Shown piece after piece: positions 22,797 through 34,407 of a DNA stretch of 64,000 nt. The position numbers and the translations under genes are program-made. Within the stretch, counting starts at the first letter, position 1, and each line of letters starts with the position of its first letter. The notes under the pieces are model-generated. The model was not told where the DNA came from. It saw nothing but the letters and a program-made list of their open reading frames with translations, and made no database searches. The stretch is from Leuctra nigra. Its lineage: Eukaryota > Arthropoda > Insecta > Plecoptera > Leuctridae. The stretch spans positions 4,898,001 to 4,962,000 of the forward strand of contig OW203771.1 in NCBI GenBank assembly GCA_934045905.1, written 5' to 3'.

Positions 22797-23249
22797 CTGG
22801 ACAGTGTAACAGTGACGTCAGAAGCCAGCCATGAGCTCGCAATACACAGATGGCAGTTGTGTTGACTACCCTCCTGCATCAGAGATCAACTAGAGGGTCT
22901 GTGAGCCAGATCATGGCAAATAATAACATTAGCTAACAACTGAGTGCGATCTCTTGCAGAAGGTTAGGCAACACAGCTGCCCTCTATACAATTTGGGCTG
23001 TTTCGAATCTGGACTGCGAAGTTGTTCATCACATGATGAGAGTATCATGTGTAAATTAAACTATGATTGAACGATACATTTCAATTCATATAATAGCAAA
23101 GGCATGTCCACTTGTCCACTATTTTCGGTGATCACCTCATATGAGGGAAACTGGCGAACATGTTTTGTTATATCATGACCTCGTTTGATAGCTTACATTG
23201 AAAACATTAAAATATACCTTATTTGTCCAGCAGAAAATTACTTGGGAAT
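22797..23249 (-). other. Gene A intron
   Basis: No additional feature seen. Confidence 0.5.
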
Positions 23250-23640
23250 TTTTTTTTTATTTTATTTTATTATTTTATTTAGCGTATGGATTTTATTGGA
23301 ATACAAAGTCTTATTAAATATTAATCACATGTACTTATACTTAAAATAAAATAAATTGTTTTAAAAAATCTAAATTTTAACAATAATTACAAATTTAAAG
23401 AGGTCAGCCAATCAATAGCTTCGCCTTTGAGGTCGGCAATATCCTGGATGTCACCAGGATATTTCAGGACAGCGCATTCCATCATAATATGATTGGTAGT
23501 TTGTTCCTGCTGCCCGCAGATGCAACTTGCGCTGTCAACGAACCCCCATTTGTGCATAAGGTAGTTGCATCGGCCTTGTTCTGTTCGCAAGCGATTTAGG
23601 TTGCACAAAATATTAATATGCATCTTTTATATCCGAGAGT
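23250..23640 (-). pseudogene. 5'-truncated LINE: C-terminal zinc-knuckle region
   Basis: The minus-strand frame 23387-23623 reads LCNLNRLRTEQGRCNYLMHK, then a WGFVDSASCICG segment, QTTNHIMMEC, and ends AIDWLTSLNL. This is the C-terminal pattern of many jockey/CR1/RTE-type LINE polymerases (LNRLRTG.GRC...HKWG...C.CG...QT..HI...C). The potential metal-binding residues are intact. The frame is followed on the minus strand by AT-rich sequence and a (TAAAA)-like tail at 23250-23285. The rest of the LINE is missing: a dead insertion in a gene A intron. Confidence 0.75.
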
Positions 23641-26600
23641 CTCCAGCCCACATATTACGCAAATATCTTTCCACATGTATTTGCTGCATTTCCTTTTAAA
23701 CTCAATGTTTATATACAACGATTTCATATCATTTTTACAACAAAGTTAAGTTCTTTCTTTACGGATTTTCTTTAAGCTTTATTCCCACAAAGACGACTGA
23801 GGTATCTTTAAGAGGTCGCCTGGGACGCTATGTATTAGTTATAAATATGACCTAGTTTAACATTAATATGGTGTTTTATTTCTTATTACGTTGCTTTATG
23901 TCGCTGTAACCGGATTAAGTACTAGAATAATCTGTTAATGGTGTACTAACAAGAGTCTATCGTGCTAACAGTAACATATGTTTTCCGTTTAACTTTAAGC
24001 TCTTGGAACTGCACCTAGTGTAAGAATCGCTAGATGTGTTTAGTGTAGTATGTGTATTGTGTTTGTATGTAGTTTAATGTGTTTAGGTGTATGTGTTTAG
24101 TTAAGTTTTTTAGTGTTTAGTAATATTTATGGTATTATGATCAAGTATATACTTGAGTGTCAATTTTCGTGAGTATTGACGGTGAAGTGGACACGAAATA
24201 AACGTTGACGGCTATAAACAGTTAAAAAATTAGAATAAACATATCTAAACATTTTAGCAAAACTTTGTCGTACTATAAAATTTAGAGCAGACATTAGTAG
24301 GTACCTACTTGATGATTGATCATGAATTGGTCGTGGGCTCAAATCCCACTGGAGGTCAAAATATGTAAAATTTTCAGTTAATTTACATTCAAATATCCAT
24401 TCTGAATTATTTTGTCTTCGTTATTCTAAACCGTATAAGAAGATGAAACAAATTGCAATCTATGAATTTCGGCAAAATTACACAAATCGATATTTTAAAA
24501 TTAAGGTTACATGGGAAGAACGCTATATTATGTCACATTTGGAAGAAACTGCGATAAACGAAATTTTAAGTTGAAACAATTGTATCTAATTTCCATACAG
24601 ATCAATATTTCAATTGCTTTATTATTTTATTTTTCAAGACCTTGTTTAATAACCGAGTGAATATTCTGAAAGATCATAAAAATCACGGCAAGATGACATC
24701 TTAACGTGGCTTAACCGATCGAACATTCCAAAATATTTATTGTTTGAAATAACCATCATAAATTACTTTTCCCAACATTTCAACTATATTTAAGTATAAA
24801 AGAATAATAAAATTGCATTTAATTTGCAACTCCTGTCTTACAGCAAGGTTTCAATTCATTGCCTTCCGAGATTGAACAAAACTGTAACACAGGAGGTATA
24901 GGGAAATCATTTCGTTTTTGGTTAGTAACTTATAAAATAGCACACGTTGGTATTGTTTTTAATTTTTTCCCTAATAAAATGTGTAAATATCTATCACAAA
25001 ATAAGATTTTTGTTTAAAGTTGGGACAACATAAAAATTAGATCTACATTATTAGCCTAAATGTGCCCTAAATGTGCCACAATTTTACTTGTCTGCCATAA
25101 GATAACATGGGGAAGAAAACCCAATTTATCTCAAAAACTAGATACGAGAAGTGTTTAATTTTTTAAAGGATTGTGTATGGAATGATTATCAATAAATAGA
25201 CAAAAAATTATGAAAATCTGAGACTATGCCCGATTGGATGACCCACATTTAACTTTTTTTATTGACTCCTAAAGCTTTCTTCTCCTGCACTCCCCTGTTC
25301 AAATGCTAAAGATGCAAATTCTCTAGTTTTATGATTTATTAGAAATGAAGATTATCATATTTCCACAATCCATATGAAAATTAATTTTAAGTTTTTTAAC
25401 TAAATTCAGTCACACACACAAGAGAAAGTATACTAAGACAAATCTAAAAATTAATATTCTTCACGAGGTTGACATGGGTTCTTCTCCTCTACCATCCCTG
25501 GAATAACTTGCCTCTCTATTAACTATCAACATCCACCAAGTCCAGGCCAAGGGTGGGACAAGGGAGGAAAGCATAGGGATCAGCGATGTACTTTGTGTAT
25601 ATTAACAACTCACAACACAGCTAATTACCAGCTCCATGTCAAAACATAACATTGTTATTTACATCAAAGTACAACGAAACAAAATATTAATCTAGTAACA
25701 TATGTAAAAAGTGCAAGACAAGTTAACCCCCTGTCACGTTGGAACCGATCTACATTGCGATGGCTTTTGACTGATTGTCTGTGTTATTGTGTGATGATCA
25801 AACGAATGGAGTTGATTCGATTATGTGGATGAGAATTGGAGAGGCGTAATTTCAATATCGAAATGTTGAAAACCCGTGGACTGAGTTGAGTACAATGAAT
25901 ATTGATGTTTTGTATTCCTGCTAGGATATTGGATTACAATTTTGTTGGAAATTGAAATGAGTAACTTGAAACCGTCGAAAGTAATTTTAAGTTAACAGGA
26001 ATTTTGTGAAATTAGAGGAATCAAAGGAATTAATATGAAATAATGACGCTTCAGAGTGATAACATTTTAAAATTATTAAATGTGATAATGATGGGAAATG
26101 TGATATTTTTCTAATTGTTGTCAGCCTTTGGTATTTTAGTTGGTTACTTCTATCTTGTCTTCACGACGTGTTTGAAATATCTTAAATATCATAAGATTCA
26201 CGCTCAAAAAAGATAAATAAAATTACATCGTTTGCACGGAAGTTCTCATGCTCTGGAGACAAATGATTGTGAAACTTGATTATTTTATTCACTTCATGTA
26301 AGACAAGCAATATTGAGCAAACATCGCTACTAGATTGTTCCAGTCATATTGCATAACTATTCTATTGGTCAATAATTGATCTTAAAAAATTAAAAAGCAA
26401 AACCGTTTGTTCATCGTAATGCTGCAAAATTTTGATCATATAGAAAGATTAGTAACTTAAAAAATCAAAAACTTATACGCAATTATTAAAATTCTTCAAA
26501 CAATTGGATTTAAATAATTTAAATAAAATAATGATTTAAATAATGACTGAAAACCATGAAGATATCTCAACTGAATCCAGGGCGTCCAGTGCGTTACCAT

Positions 26601-27054
26601 CTGAACCAACTCTGGTCATATGTATTCATTTTTGTTATCAATCACTCTTTACTATGAGTTTTCAACCCCTACTCTGGATAGGCAAATGATACGTCATCAT
26701 CAGTGATACTAAAATCTATCACCCCACTTTTAAAGTAGAGAATAATAATATATCTGTTTTCCACGTTTATGTCATATTATAATTAATGGAGCACTTCTTC
26801 TATTAAGTGACGTCACATCGCTCAAAATTAACGCCAAGTCTAAATAAAAAATTAAGGATTTTAATGAGTAATCAGCAAACATATTTTTTTAATATCCCAC
26901 TCTGCCACCATTTGTAATATTTACGATAAACATCAAATTTACACAATGGTAGCAGAGAAGGCTATATTATTTTGCACTCACATCGGAAAGTATTTCCTCT
27001 TTCTCTGTTCTTTCTTTTTTGTTTACGTTTGTTTGTGCTTTTGCCAACAGTGCC
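23641..27054. other. Long gene A intron, AT-rich
   Basis: Scanned on both strands without an exon-like island. A tRNA-B-box-like patch (GTGGGCTCAAATCCCACTGG) lies near 24327-24350, probably a SINE remnant. A low-complexity GTGTTTAG stretch lies near 24030-24120. No gene supportable. Confidence 0.45.
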
Positions 27055-27475
27055 CAGGTCGAACCGTTCAACCAATCGGTTTGAAATTGTGTACACACTT
27101 ATGTCATATGAGCGGTCTCGTGTTTAGTTTATGAACAGGAACCAGTAATTTTAAAAATGAATTTTAACTGTAACCGTTAACCCACCTGAAATATGGGTCC
27201 CGAAGGGATCAATATTTCAGGTGTTTTTGTAAATTTTCAGACATATATCGGTACCTAACTTAAAAAGTTATTAACTTTATACGGATATTTTACCAGGGTA
27301 TTTTAAATATTTTTCAAATTTCTTGAAGGAAATGTCATATATTTTATCACTGCTTTTGACAAATTTTGACCCCTGTCCAGAATCAACTACGCAGAGACTT
27401 GCGAACGCATATGAATTCGCATGCAATACGAAGGCTCGCTCATCAACGCTATTCCAAGTGTTTTCTTGAACAAAT
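27055..27475 (+). mobile_element. Degenerate Helitron-like family fragment
   Basis: Contains the family's internal text (CGAACCGTTCAACCAATCGG, a CATATGAGCGGTCTCG block) and a decayed 3' end (GGCTCGCTCATCAACGCTAT, then GTTTTC). No coding capacity. Confidence 0.55.
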
Positions 27476-27508
27476 AAAGCTGTTTTGAGCTATGTTTTGA
27501 CTACTCAC

Positions 27509-27705
27509 GCCCTGCAGGATCCGGCCCTGGTTAGGAGTGCTGAACGCCGCGATGGACTCCCGCCTTCCTCGTCCGAAGAACAGACTCTGCGGCGCTCTGG
27601 AGATCGTCACGACGCTGTGACGACGCCCTCCAGGCGCCTGTGTGGCCGCCGTCGAGAGGGTGGCGAGGAACGCCTGCTCCCGCGGCGACGGCGCGGCGTC
27701 GGTGC
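27509..27705 (-). CDS. Gene A exon (65 codons plus split Gly)
   Basis: Acceptor TTGTTGTTCAG at 27706, donor GGC|GTGAGT at 27509. 197 nt: two bases finish a Gly codon begun in the exon at 30428, then 65 codons end in phase 0. Peptide segments: TDAAPSPREQAFLATLSTAA, GGRRHSVVTISRAP, FFGRGRRESIAAFSTPNQGR. Two RRxS sites (RRHSV, RRESI) sit in basic surroundings. Strong splice sites and GC-rich composition support it. Function unknown; the pattern fits a phosphoregulated cytosolic tail or scaffold. Confidence 0.87.
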
Positions 27706-27861
27706 CTGAACAACAAGTGCACATGAGGTGAAAATTTCATAACGGTCGGTAAAACTGGCTCGACAATTGATATGAAAGCGAAGCGAGGAGAAGAATCCAA
27801 AAGCCTAAAAAGTTATAACATTCTGGAGGTATTGTTTGTTTGTATTTTTATGTTTTACTAA

Positions 27862-28019
27862 GGCCCGGTTGTGTACCAAGTCCCGATAAAGTTAGCGGTA
27901 GGATTTATCGCCTAAAAATATGGCAACAGCCAATGCAATTTAACCATCTAGACCGCTTAAATCCACTTTAGGCTAAAGTGAACTCTATCTTACTTATCGG
28001 GACATAGTACAACCGGGCC
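27862..28019. mobile_element. 158-bp MITE, PIF/Harbinger-type (TAA duplication)
   Basis: Terminal inverted repeats GGCCCGGTTGTGTACCAAGT and, at the other end, the inverse of GTACAACCGGGCC. Subterminal CCCGATAA/TTATCGGG also pair. Flanked by TAA on both sides (27859-27861, 28020-28022), a TWA duplication typical of PIF/Harbinger elements. Confidence 0.8.
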
Positions 28020-28022
28020 TAA

Positions 28023-28837
28023 CTGGGTCTCAAATTCGAAAAAATGTGCTATATTTACCTTTATTGGAATCCATGAATGTAATATTTAGTATGACTTGGC
28101 TGTCGCGATGCAAAAGCCCCACACAATTTCATACAATTAAACTTATTTCTCCAATAATATAAATAAACCTATATATTTCCCGTTTACAATAGTTAATTAA
28201 TTTTTTATTTTGATAAATAGTACAGACTTGAGTATTACGTATTATTCATTAGTCACTATGTACGTAGCAAACATTTAACAGAATGTACGCTTTTATCGAA
28301 TGCTCTTCCGCTGAAGGCTAAGAAATAATGTTCAACTGATATTCTGGTTATTCCACAGTTCCGTTCTCTTTTATCTTTACCTAACAATATGCAGAATATA
28401 ACAAAACACTGTTTACTTGTCTATTTCTCTCTGAACAATGTACAGTTAGTTGCTTCGAGCTGAATGCAAAGTTCCCGTCATATTGCTGGGGATAGAAACT
28501 GAATGAAACTTATCATTCATCTTCGCAAACGACTTGGAAACAAGCAAATGCCATCCGTTGGATGAAAAACGCAAGATTATATCTCAAACGAGGCAATTTC
28601 GTTACGGAAGGACGATGATTTAAAGAGGATAGATTGATCTGATTTCTCATTCAATGTTTTATAAAGATCACTAAGAATTGGAAACGGAGGGATTATTGAA
28701 GATGAGATCTTAGAATAACGTGAAAGAGTTGAATCAACAATCGAAAATGTTATTCTGGAAATAGATAGTAAAGAGGGGATCATTCTTCAACCTTAGCACT
28801 TTCTCTGTGTGTTTTTTTGTTGGTGTTTTTGTAGGCT
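28023..28837. other. Gene A intron DNA
   Basis: AT-rich; a 68-codon minus frame at 28577-28783 has no coding signature. Nothing else seen. Confidence 0.4.
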
Positions 28838-29225
28838 ATGCTCAGTATAAACTGTTCAACCGATTAGTATGAAATTTTGTATAGGTACACATTAATTTGA
28901 TATGAGCGGTCCCACGTATTGTTTTTAAACGAGATCATGCGATTTATGTGATATTTTGAAAATTAAATATCAATTTAAAACTTTGCATGATCATTGGGAC
29001 CAACATTATCTGTATTTCTGACAATTTTCTGACTAATCTGTCGCTAAATCCAAAAGTTATTAACATTTTACGGTCATTTTGCGTGTTGGCTGTCAGATTT
29101 CGAGAGGGAAATTTAAAATATTTTATCAGTGCCTCTTCGGCGCTTCAGTTCCAAGGTCTTTAGAGCAGAAACTTTCAAACGCATATGAATTCTCATGCAA
29201 TGCGAATTTAGTTTTATTTATACTG
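28838..29225 (+). mobile_element. Degenerate Helitron-like family fragment
   Basis: Shares with other family members a GAAATTTTGTATAGG-like start, the CATGATCATTGGGACCAACA block and GCGTGTTGGCTGTCAGATTT, and ends near CTCATGCAATGCGAA. The diagnostic terminus is lost. Confidence 0.5.
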
Positions 29226-29333
29226 TCAAAAATTGCAATGTTTCTGAGAGTAGGCCTATTTTATATTTTTGTTTGTAATGACTATACTGAATTTTATCAC
29301 GAGATTCTAAATTTAGCAAATTATTATACATTT

Positions 29334-29436
29334 TAGCAAGGCAGTGGTGACGGTTTGTTCCGATGAAACAAACTTACGGAACAAACGTCGGAACAAACAA
29401 TATTCATCGGAACAAACCGTCATCACTGCCTTGCTA
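29334..29436. repeat. Short foldback, ~33-bp stem
   Basis: TAGCAAGGCAGTGGTGACGG at the left is complementary to the right end ending CTGCCTTGCTA; arms continue through GTTTGTTCCGATGAA with one mismatch. The loop also repeats the GGAACAAAC motif in both orientations. Confidence 0.8.
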
Positions 29437-30004
29437 TTACTCGATGGTTCCGAAAACGCCCACAACATTATTATATTGTTAATTCTAGACTTACAAATAT
29501 GAAACTTAGGTTTAGACAAGTACTGCCAGTTATTTTGACATAAAAGTCTCTATATTTATCATGTAGGTTTATAAAGTCCTCTCAGGTCAGAAAGTTCGCA
29601 GAATATGTCAATTCCCTGCCACTCCATTTTAAAGTGAGTCAGTCCACGCAGCTTTTAAGTCACTTAACCTTATTTCGCACAAAACCTTTGGTAATACATT
29701 TTGTTTAAAAGCTTTTCTGTTAAGTGCCCTATCTGTGAAACTTCTAGTTTTATCTCTACTTCTGAATTTTGATGTTAAAAAACACTGTACCTAATGTAAA
29801 TTACAGCCTCATGGTCAAAAGAAGTTACGTCCGCAAGTAGATATTTGCGGATGTCAGTCCTCAACACCACAAGACCGTGTGCTAAGAATCTTATGGACGG
29901 AATCCAGTAGACTCTGGGCACTTGCGTCGATAAATCTGGGAATTCTTTTGAGCATGAGGCCCTTATACCCCGGATATTTAAAGTGTACCCAAACACTTTA
30001 CAAA
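29437..30004. other. Gene A intron DNA
   Basis: Possible decayed LINE text around 29560-29720, but no frame is convincing. Otherwise nothing. Confidence 0.3.
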
Positions 30005-30416
30005 CACCAGCCGTTACACCCAACGGCTGGTGTGTTGGATACCTCGGTTCTCGTTAGATCACCGAGGTTAAGCAACATTGAGCGCGGTCAGAGGTTGGAT
30101 GGGTGACCATTCAACTCTACCTTGCCAGGTTGCTGCCGTTGGGCCAGAGAGACTGGGGTGTTTGGGGGTCAGTGTGACGACCTCCCTCCACCTGTTATCA
30201 GTCTCTCGACGGCGCGGGTTGTGGAGGCCTGTGCTGTGAATGTTACACCGTCCTTCGGAAGGGACGTTAAGCCGTTGGTCCCCTTGGTATCTTTCGTCAG
30301 GAGTAGGCTACATGCCGGTACCGGGTTTCCTCTCCTCCCTTCTCTATATTACATTCTCACTAGTGGAGCCTGGCTCTGTTGAGAATATAGACTTATAGAC
30401 TTAATAATAAAAACAA
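30005..30416 (+). mobile_element. 5S-rRNA-derived SINE (SINE3-type), complete head
   Basis: The head is a 5S-like domain at 30019-30143. The body runs through CAGTCTCTCGACGGCGCGGG and CATGCCGGTACCGGGTTTCC, ending in TAGTGGAGCCTGGCTCTGTT and an A/T-rich tail. The body recurs inverted at 60716-60903. It lies in gene A's intron in antisense orientation and ends about 11 nt from the donor of the exon at 30428. Just 5' of and overlapping the 5S head is a perfect 11-bp hairpin (30005-30032). Confidence 0.85.
30019..30143 (+). ncRNA. 5S rRNA-like domain (SINE head)
   Basis: 125 nt, close to the normal 5S length of about 120. It contains the conserved internal promoter region: TCTCGTTAGATCACCGAGGT, TTAAGCAACATTGAGCGCGG and TTGGATGGGTGACC. 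The two ends still pair as stem I (CCCAACGGC with GCCGTTGGG, 9 bp, no mismatch). Several internal substitutions relative to canonical 5S make a functional ribosomal copy unlikely. It probably supplies the Pol III promoter of the SINE. Confidence 0.8.
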
Positions 30417-30427
30417 CCGTAACTGAC

Positions 30428-30690
30428 CGTGTTCCGAGAGTCTTCTGACTTGACTGGCCGTGATGCCCGTGGTACACGACGGCGTCGGTAGCGAGCTCTT
30501 CCGGACGTCTCTGTACGGCGACAACAGGTACTGGTTCAGCGCCGGCGACTGCGGCGTCGAACATCGGCTGTTGTTGCTTCCTTCATCTTCGTCCTCGTCC
30601 GTCAGTCCTGACTCCTCGACGACGATCAGCGGCTCCATCTGTGAGGCGGTTGTTGGAGTGTAGGAAGCTCTTCGCATCTCCTTCTGCCAA
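30428..30690 (-). CDS. Gene A exon (87 codons)
   Basis: Acceptor TTTCTTCTTACAG at 30691, donor CACG|GTCAGT at 30428. 263 nt: one base finishes a codon, 87 codons follow, one G is left for the Gly shared with the next exon. Segments: WQKEMRRASYTPTTASQMEP, an acidic TDEDEDEG patch, CSTPQSPALNQYLLSPYRDV, and ITASQVRRLSEH. Two RRxS motifs. The mixture of acidic patch, SP/TP sites and basic Ser sites suggests a regulatory linker. The SINE 11 nt beyond the donor leaves almost no native intron start. Confidence 0.88.
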
Positions 30691-30809
30691 CTGTAAGAAG
30701 AAACAATACATGAAACCGTTGACGCAATGGGATTTTGCACAGCACCAATTCTAATTTTTAAAATATATTTTGCTATACATTTAGCTACTTGCCTATTTTG
30801 TATGATAGC
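30691..30809 (-). other. Gene A intron end
   Basis: Pyrimidine-rich tract and acceptor for the exon at 30428-30690; nothing else. Confidence 0.6.
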
Positions 30810-31240
30810 AATAGGGAAGTCTAATTAAAATTAGATTTCAGAATAATATTTGTTTTATGAAAGTTGAGATGTTGCTGAACACAGATGTGGAATTATTTTT
30901 GTTGTGAGGTGAATTGTTTTCAAGGAATTAATTAACCAAGTTTGAAATATTTCTTACAATTTCAAAACAGGAAAATTGACAATGACATCACAATTAGCTA
31001 TATTTCCATGGCAACAAAGGAATCACCATGGTAACACATTGTTGAAGACTTGGAAATTACATCACAATCCTGATTCTTGATACAGACCGTTTTTTCCGCC
31101 AAAATATCCAATGACATTTGAATTTGATTTTTATGATGAAAATTTTAAATTTCGCTGGTGAAAAGTGTGTTTGTCATTGTTATTTGTGTTGATATTTACA
31201 AATTAACTAGAATAAAATTTCACGAGACTACGTCCTATTA
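30810..31240. mobile_element. MITE, family shared with 49078-49804
   Basis: Shows the family's interior in opposite orientation to the other copy: TTGACAATGACATCACAATT, TGGCAACAAAGGAATCACCA, and an end with ATTTCACGAGACT. Its terminal inverted repeats (ATAGGGAAGTCT at the left) are decayed at the right (GACTACGTCCTATT). Confidence 0.7.
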
Positions 31241-31379
31241 CTGGTATTTTTTTAACTTTAAAAATACATTTAATTTGTTTAATGTTTTTGAGTTCCCAAG
31301 TTGCGTTAAAAGCGGGTGTTGCAGTAATTTTTTATAATTTGAGGGGATTGTGGCAGTGTTTTAGGTAATTTTGATTCGA

Positions 31380-31435
31380 AGTGTTGCACGTACTAGTGCT
31401 CGCTTATCAACGCGTTACACCGATCGTTTTCCTAG
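31380..31435 (+). mobile_element. Helitron-like 3' end (solo terminus)
   Basis: CTCGCTTATCAACGCGTTAC, then a GATCGTTTTCCTAG terminus followed by T. It matches the family end with little upstream element sequence recognisable. Confidence 0.6.
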
Positions 31436-32608
31436 TATATACCATAGTGGCGGAAAACTGTGTTCCCAACACAAAATAATTGCCCGCCGCTCACTGACCA
31501 ACCTATAGCAAAGATTCGTCACGCCACCCATGCTCCTAAATGTAGCCAACTTCTTACAAGAACGTTTTTAAAATTGGTTAATTAATAACACGATTATGTC
31601 GTATTGAGATAAGAGAAGATAATAATTCAACTCACTGAGTCATCAGTCAAGAAAGGTGGAAGTAAGCTGTTACTATTGCCATTTTACAACCTATCAAACA
31701 AACTCTTTAGGACCAGAGTTATGTATCATTGATTGGTGAAAGACATGTTCATTTCGAACTAAATATCTCTGAAAAAATCTGAACACGCTTCCAAAATGCT
31801 GGGACGCGGAACAATTTAATTCGTATTTGCACAATTCTGTTGTTCAACACGATTATTATTAATTCTTAGACTTGTTTTATAGCTAATCTGTAGCAACGCA
31901 AAATCCCAGTGTTGACTCTGTGCTCATTCTCTCCGCAACTAACAATGTTTGCACTTCTGTGTTCCACCGCTTACATCTCATCTCCTTATTTGCGATGCCA
32001 ATTAGCCAGGCGAGTTCATTATAAACAAACTTATCTCCTTCAAGAGATGCAATGAATCCTGCTAACGATCTCATTTGCTGCTAATTCATTACGGTCAACT
32101 TGTTTAATTCCTCAGCAGTTGAGTTGTTTTCAAGAAACTTCGTCTTTGTTACGAACTTTCATTGAGTTTGAACTTTGATGGGAACGATTTCGTGCCAACT
32201 TCAGTTTAATTATGAACTTGTTTAGAAGTAATGACGTCAGCTTAATATAATGACATAGACAAAAGTTGGTAAAGATCTTAAACTTTCCTCGACTAATAAT
32301 TATTTCAATTAGAATATTATGTCTGTACACCGAAGTCTATATTTTCTCGAATTGCTTTGTACTCTTTAATCTAGCTCTATCGATTGCCATTGATTGAAAT
32401 CAATTACAGTCATATATTATCTTACAATGACTCATGTCACCATTACAAATATGATTGGATGGACGCTGTACTAGTTTTTCAGCTCGCATCAAGAATAAAA
32501 AAGGGGCCATCTATAAGGAACAATTTAAATTTTTATATATATGTTTCGGTTGTTTCAGTTTTATACCCGATGTGGGTGGAAGAACTCCCTTTAGCGAACC
32601 CTGTCCAG
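31436..32608. other. Gene A intron DNA
   Basis: AT-rich; no gene seen. Confidence 0.4.
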
Positions 32609-32767
32609 CACTGGGATCGTATAAGTTTTGCCAACAGTCGATCGACAACTCTTATGGGAGAATAACATTGACACGTCATAGTCGATCGACTACAAAGTCG
32701 AGTCAATGCTAATCTCTCATAAGAGTTGTCGATCGTTTGTCTAGCAATGTTATACGATCGCAGTGCT
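32609..32767. repeat. Foldback with central palindrome
   Basis: Outer arms CAGCACTGGGATCGTATAA and TTATACGATCGCAGTGCTG pair with few mismatches, as do GATCGACAACTCTTATG and CATAAGAGTTGTCGATC. A perfect 14-bp palindrome TAGTCGATCGACTA lies in the centre (32679-32692). Confidence 0.75.
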
Positions 32768-33159
32768 GTTAGCTGTAAAATAAAGATACGAAGTTAAAAT
32801 TAAAAATCTTCCCACGATACTTTTATCAAATAATTATTATGAAACTGATAAAGCAAGAGTTGTCAAAAGGTTTTTTTTTAACTTTTCTCGATTTCACGGC
32901 CAATTCTCGCTCGAATTGATAAATTTCAGTTTGCCGGTCAATCCAAGTGGAATGAAATCATTGTAAATTGATGATTGAGTCATTAACTGTGTTTTTGTTT
33001 TCCAGAATTTTGACTTATTTTAGTATTAACATCCTAAAGACTTAGAAAACATTCTGGGAGTGTTTAATATTCCGGATTTTGTTTTTACCGCAATACATTT
33101 CTGACAAACTCTCTAATTACTCCTCTCTAATTACTTCTTGTTCATTGAAGAACATGAGA

Positions 33160-33262
33160 CGGGTATTGCTAACGCAGTAACACTCTGGACTTGAACCCCG
33201 GAGATCTAGGGTTCAATTCCAGCGGAAGGCTTTTTCGAGTTTTCCCTTACATGGGAAGGTTT
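33160..33262 (+). mobile_element. SINE head fragment (tRNA-like)
   Basis: GCAGTAACACTCTGGACTTG, then a B-box-like GGGTTCAATTCC, and the SINE's TTTTCGAGTTTTCCCTTA region. Truncated after about 100 nt. Confidence 0.5.
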
Positions 33263-34407
33263 AAGAAACTCAATTGTGTGCAGTCTTGGTTCACCAATGC
33301 ATTCCCAAATGTAAAAGAAGGCTGTTAACAAAATGGTTACCAAGTAGAACAAGGAACAAATGTGTCTGGGATAGTCTTAAGGCGCTCAAGGCAGACCGAT
33401 TCCCTTATAAATATTTGGAAAAGTGTTATTTGTATTCAATTCAATCTAGTGGAGCGGTCGCTCCACCCAGCCAAGTCGTACTGTACACTCACAGTCACTC
33501 AACATACCGTAAATGCCTAATAAACCGAGGAGCAGACCAAACACTTTTACTGTAAGCAACAACATGGCATTTTCGGCCTACTGGATCATAAAATTGGAAA
33601 ATCTCACATTGTTGTGAAATATCTTAATATCGATCTATGGCCCACCCCACCACATATACCAAATTTGGGAACAATAGGTTATGCCATTTGCGAGCTAGAG
33701 GGCCGTGAAAACAGTGAAATTACATCACTTTCATCCTCTTCTTCTTCTTCTTCTTCTTCTTCTTCTTCTTCAGATGATGATGATGATTCAGATATCAGGA
33801 AACACCGCTATCACCGCCACAGCCTAAACGGCTGAACCGATCGATCTGAAATTTTTACCACATGTGCACTTTTGGCGTCTGAGGTGCCTTTTTATAAAAC
33901 CAACCGGAAGTCGCCATTTTGAAACCGTAAATGACGTCATATCTCGAAACCGGCTGAACCGATCGGAACGAAACTAGCGTCAAACTATTCGGACGGTCAT
34001 ATATATGAAAATACAATAGTCTAAACAGAAATGTACTATTACTGAAACCGGAAATGACGTCATAAAAATGAAAAATCAGACTTTAATCACCTCTTACTAC
34101 AATAACTACTTATTCACAAGGTTTATAATGATACAAAACATTTATATAAACAAATTCTACGTAAAGTGTTTTCAGCCGCCATTTAGATAACCGGAAGTGA
34201 TGCCATATCTCGAAAACGGCTGGACCGATTGGAACAAATCTTTCGCTTTTCTTCATGGAATATCACTTTAAGCATATTTTGGTACCAAACGCAACTTTTC
34301 TTAGTAACCAAATTGGAACTGGCTTATTTTTTTTAAAGGAATTAGTCATTGTTGTTTCGATATGTGTTACAAATTGTTTATATAAACTAAAAAAAATTGT
34401 GATATCC
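33263..34407. other. Repeat-like DNA with (TTC)n and (GAT)n
   Basis: A (TTC)n tract at 33727-33770 is followed by (GAT)n. Downstream, an imperfect motif of the type CGGCTGAACCGATCG recurs three times (33829, 33951, 34217), with GGAAATGACGTCAT near 34050. Likely decayed transposon sequence; frames across it are not genes. Confidence 0.45.

Noticed and set aside
29560..29760. Possible decayed LINE C-terminus
   Set aside because: Only faint similarity to typical LINE tail wording and frames broken throughout; not supportable without a search.
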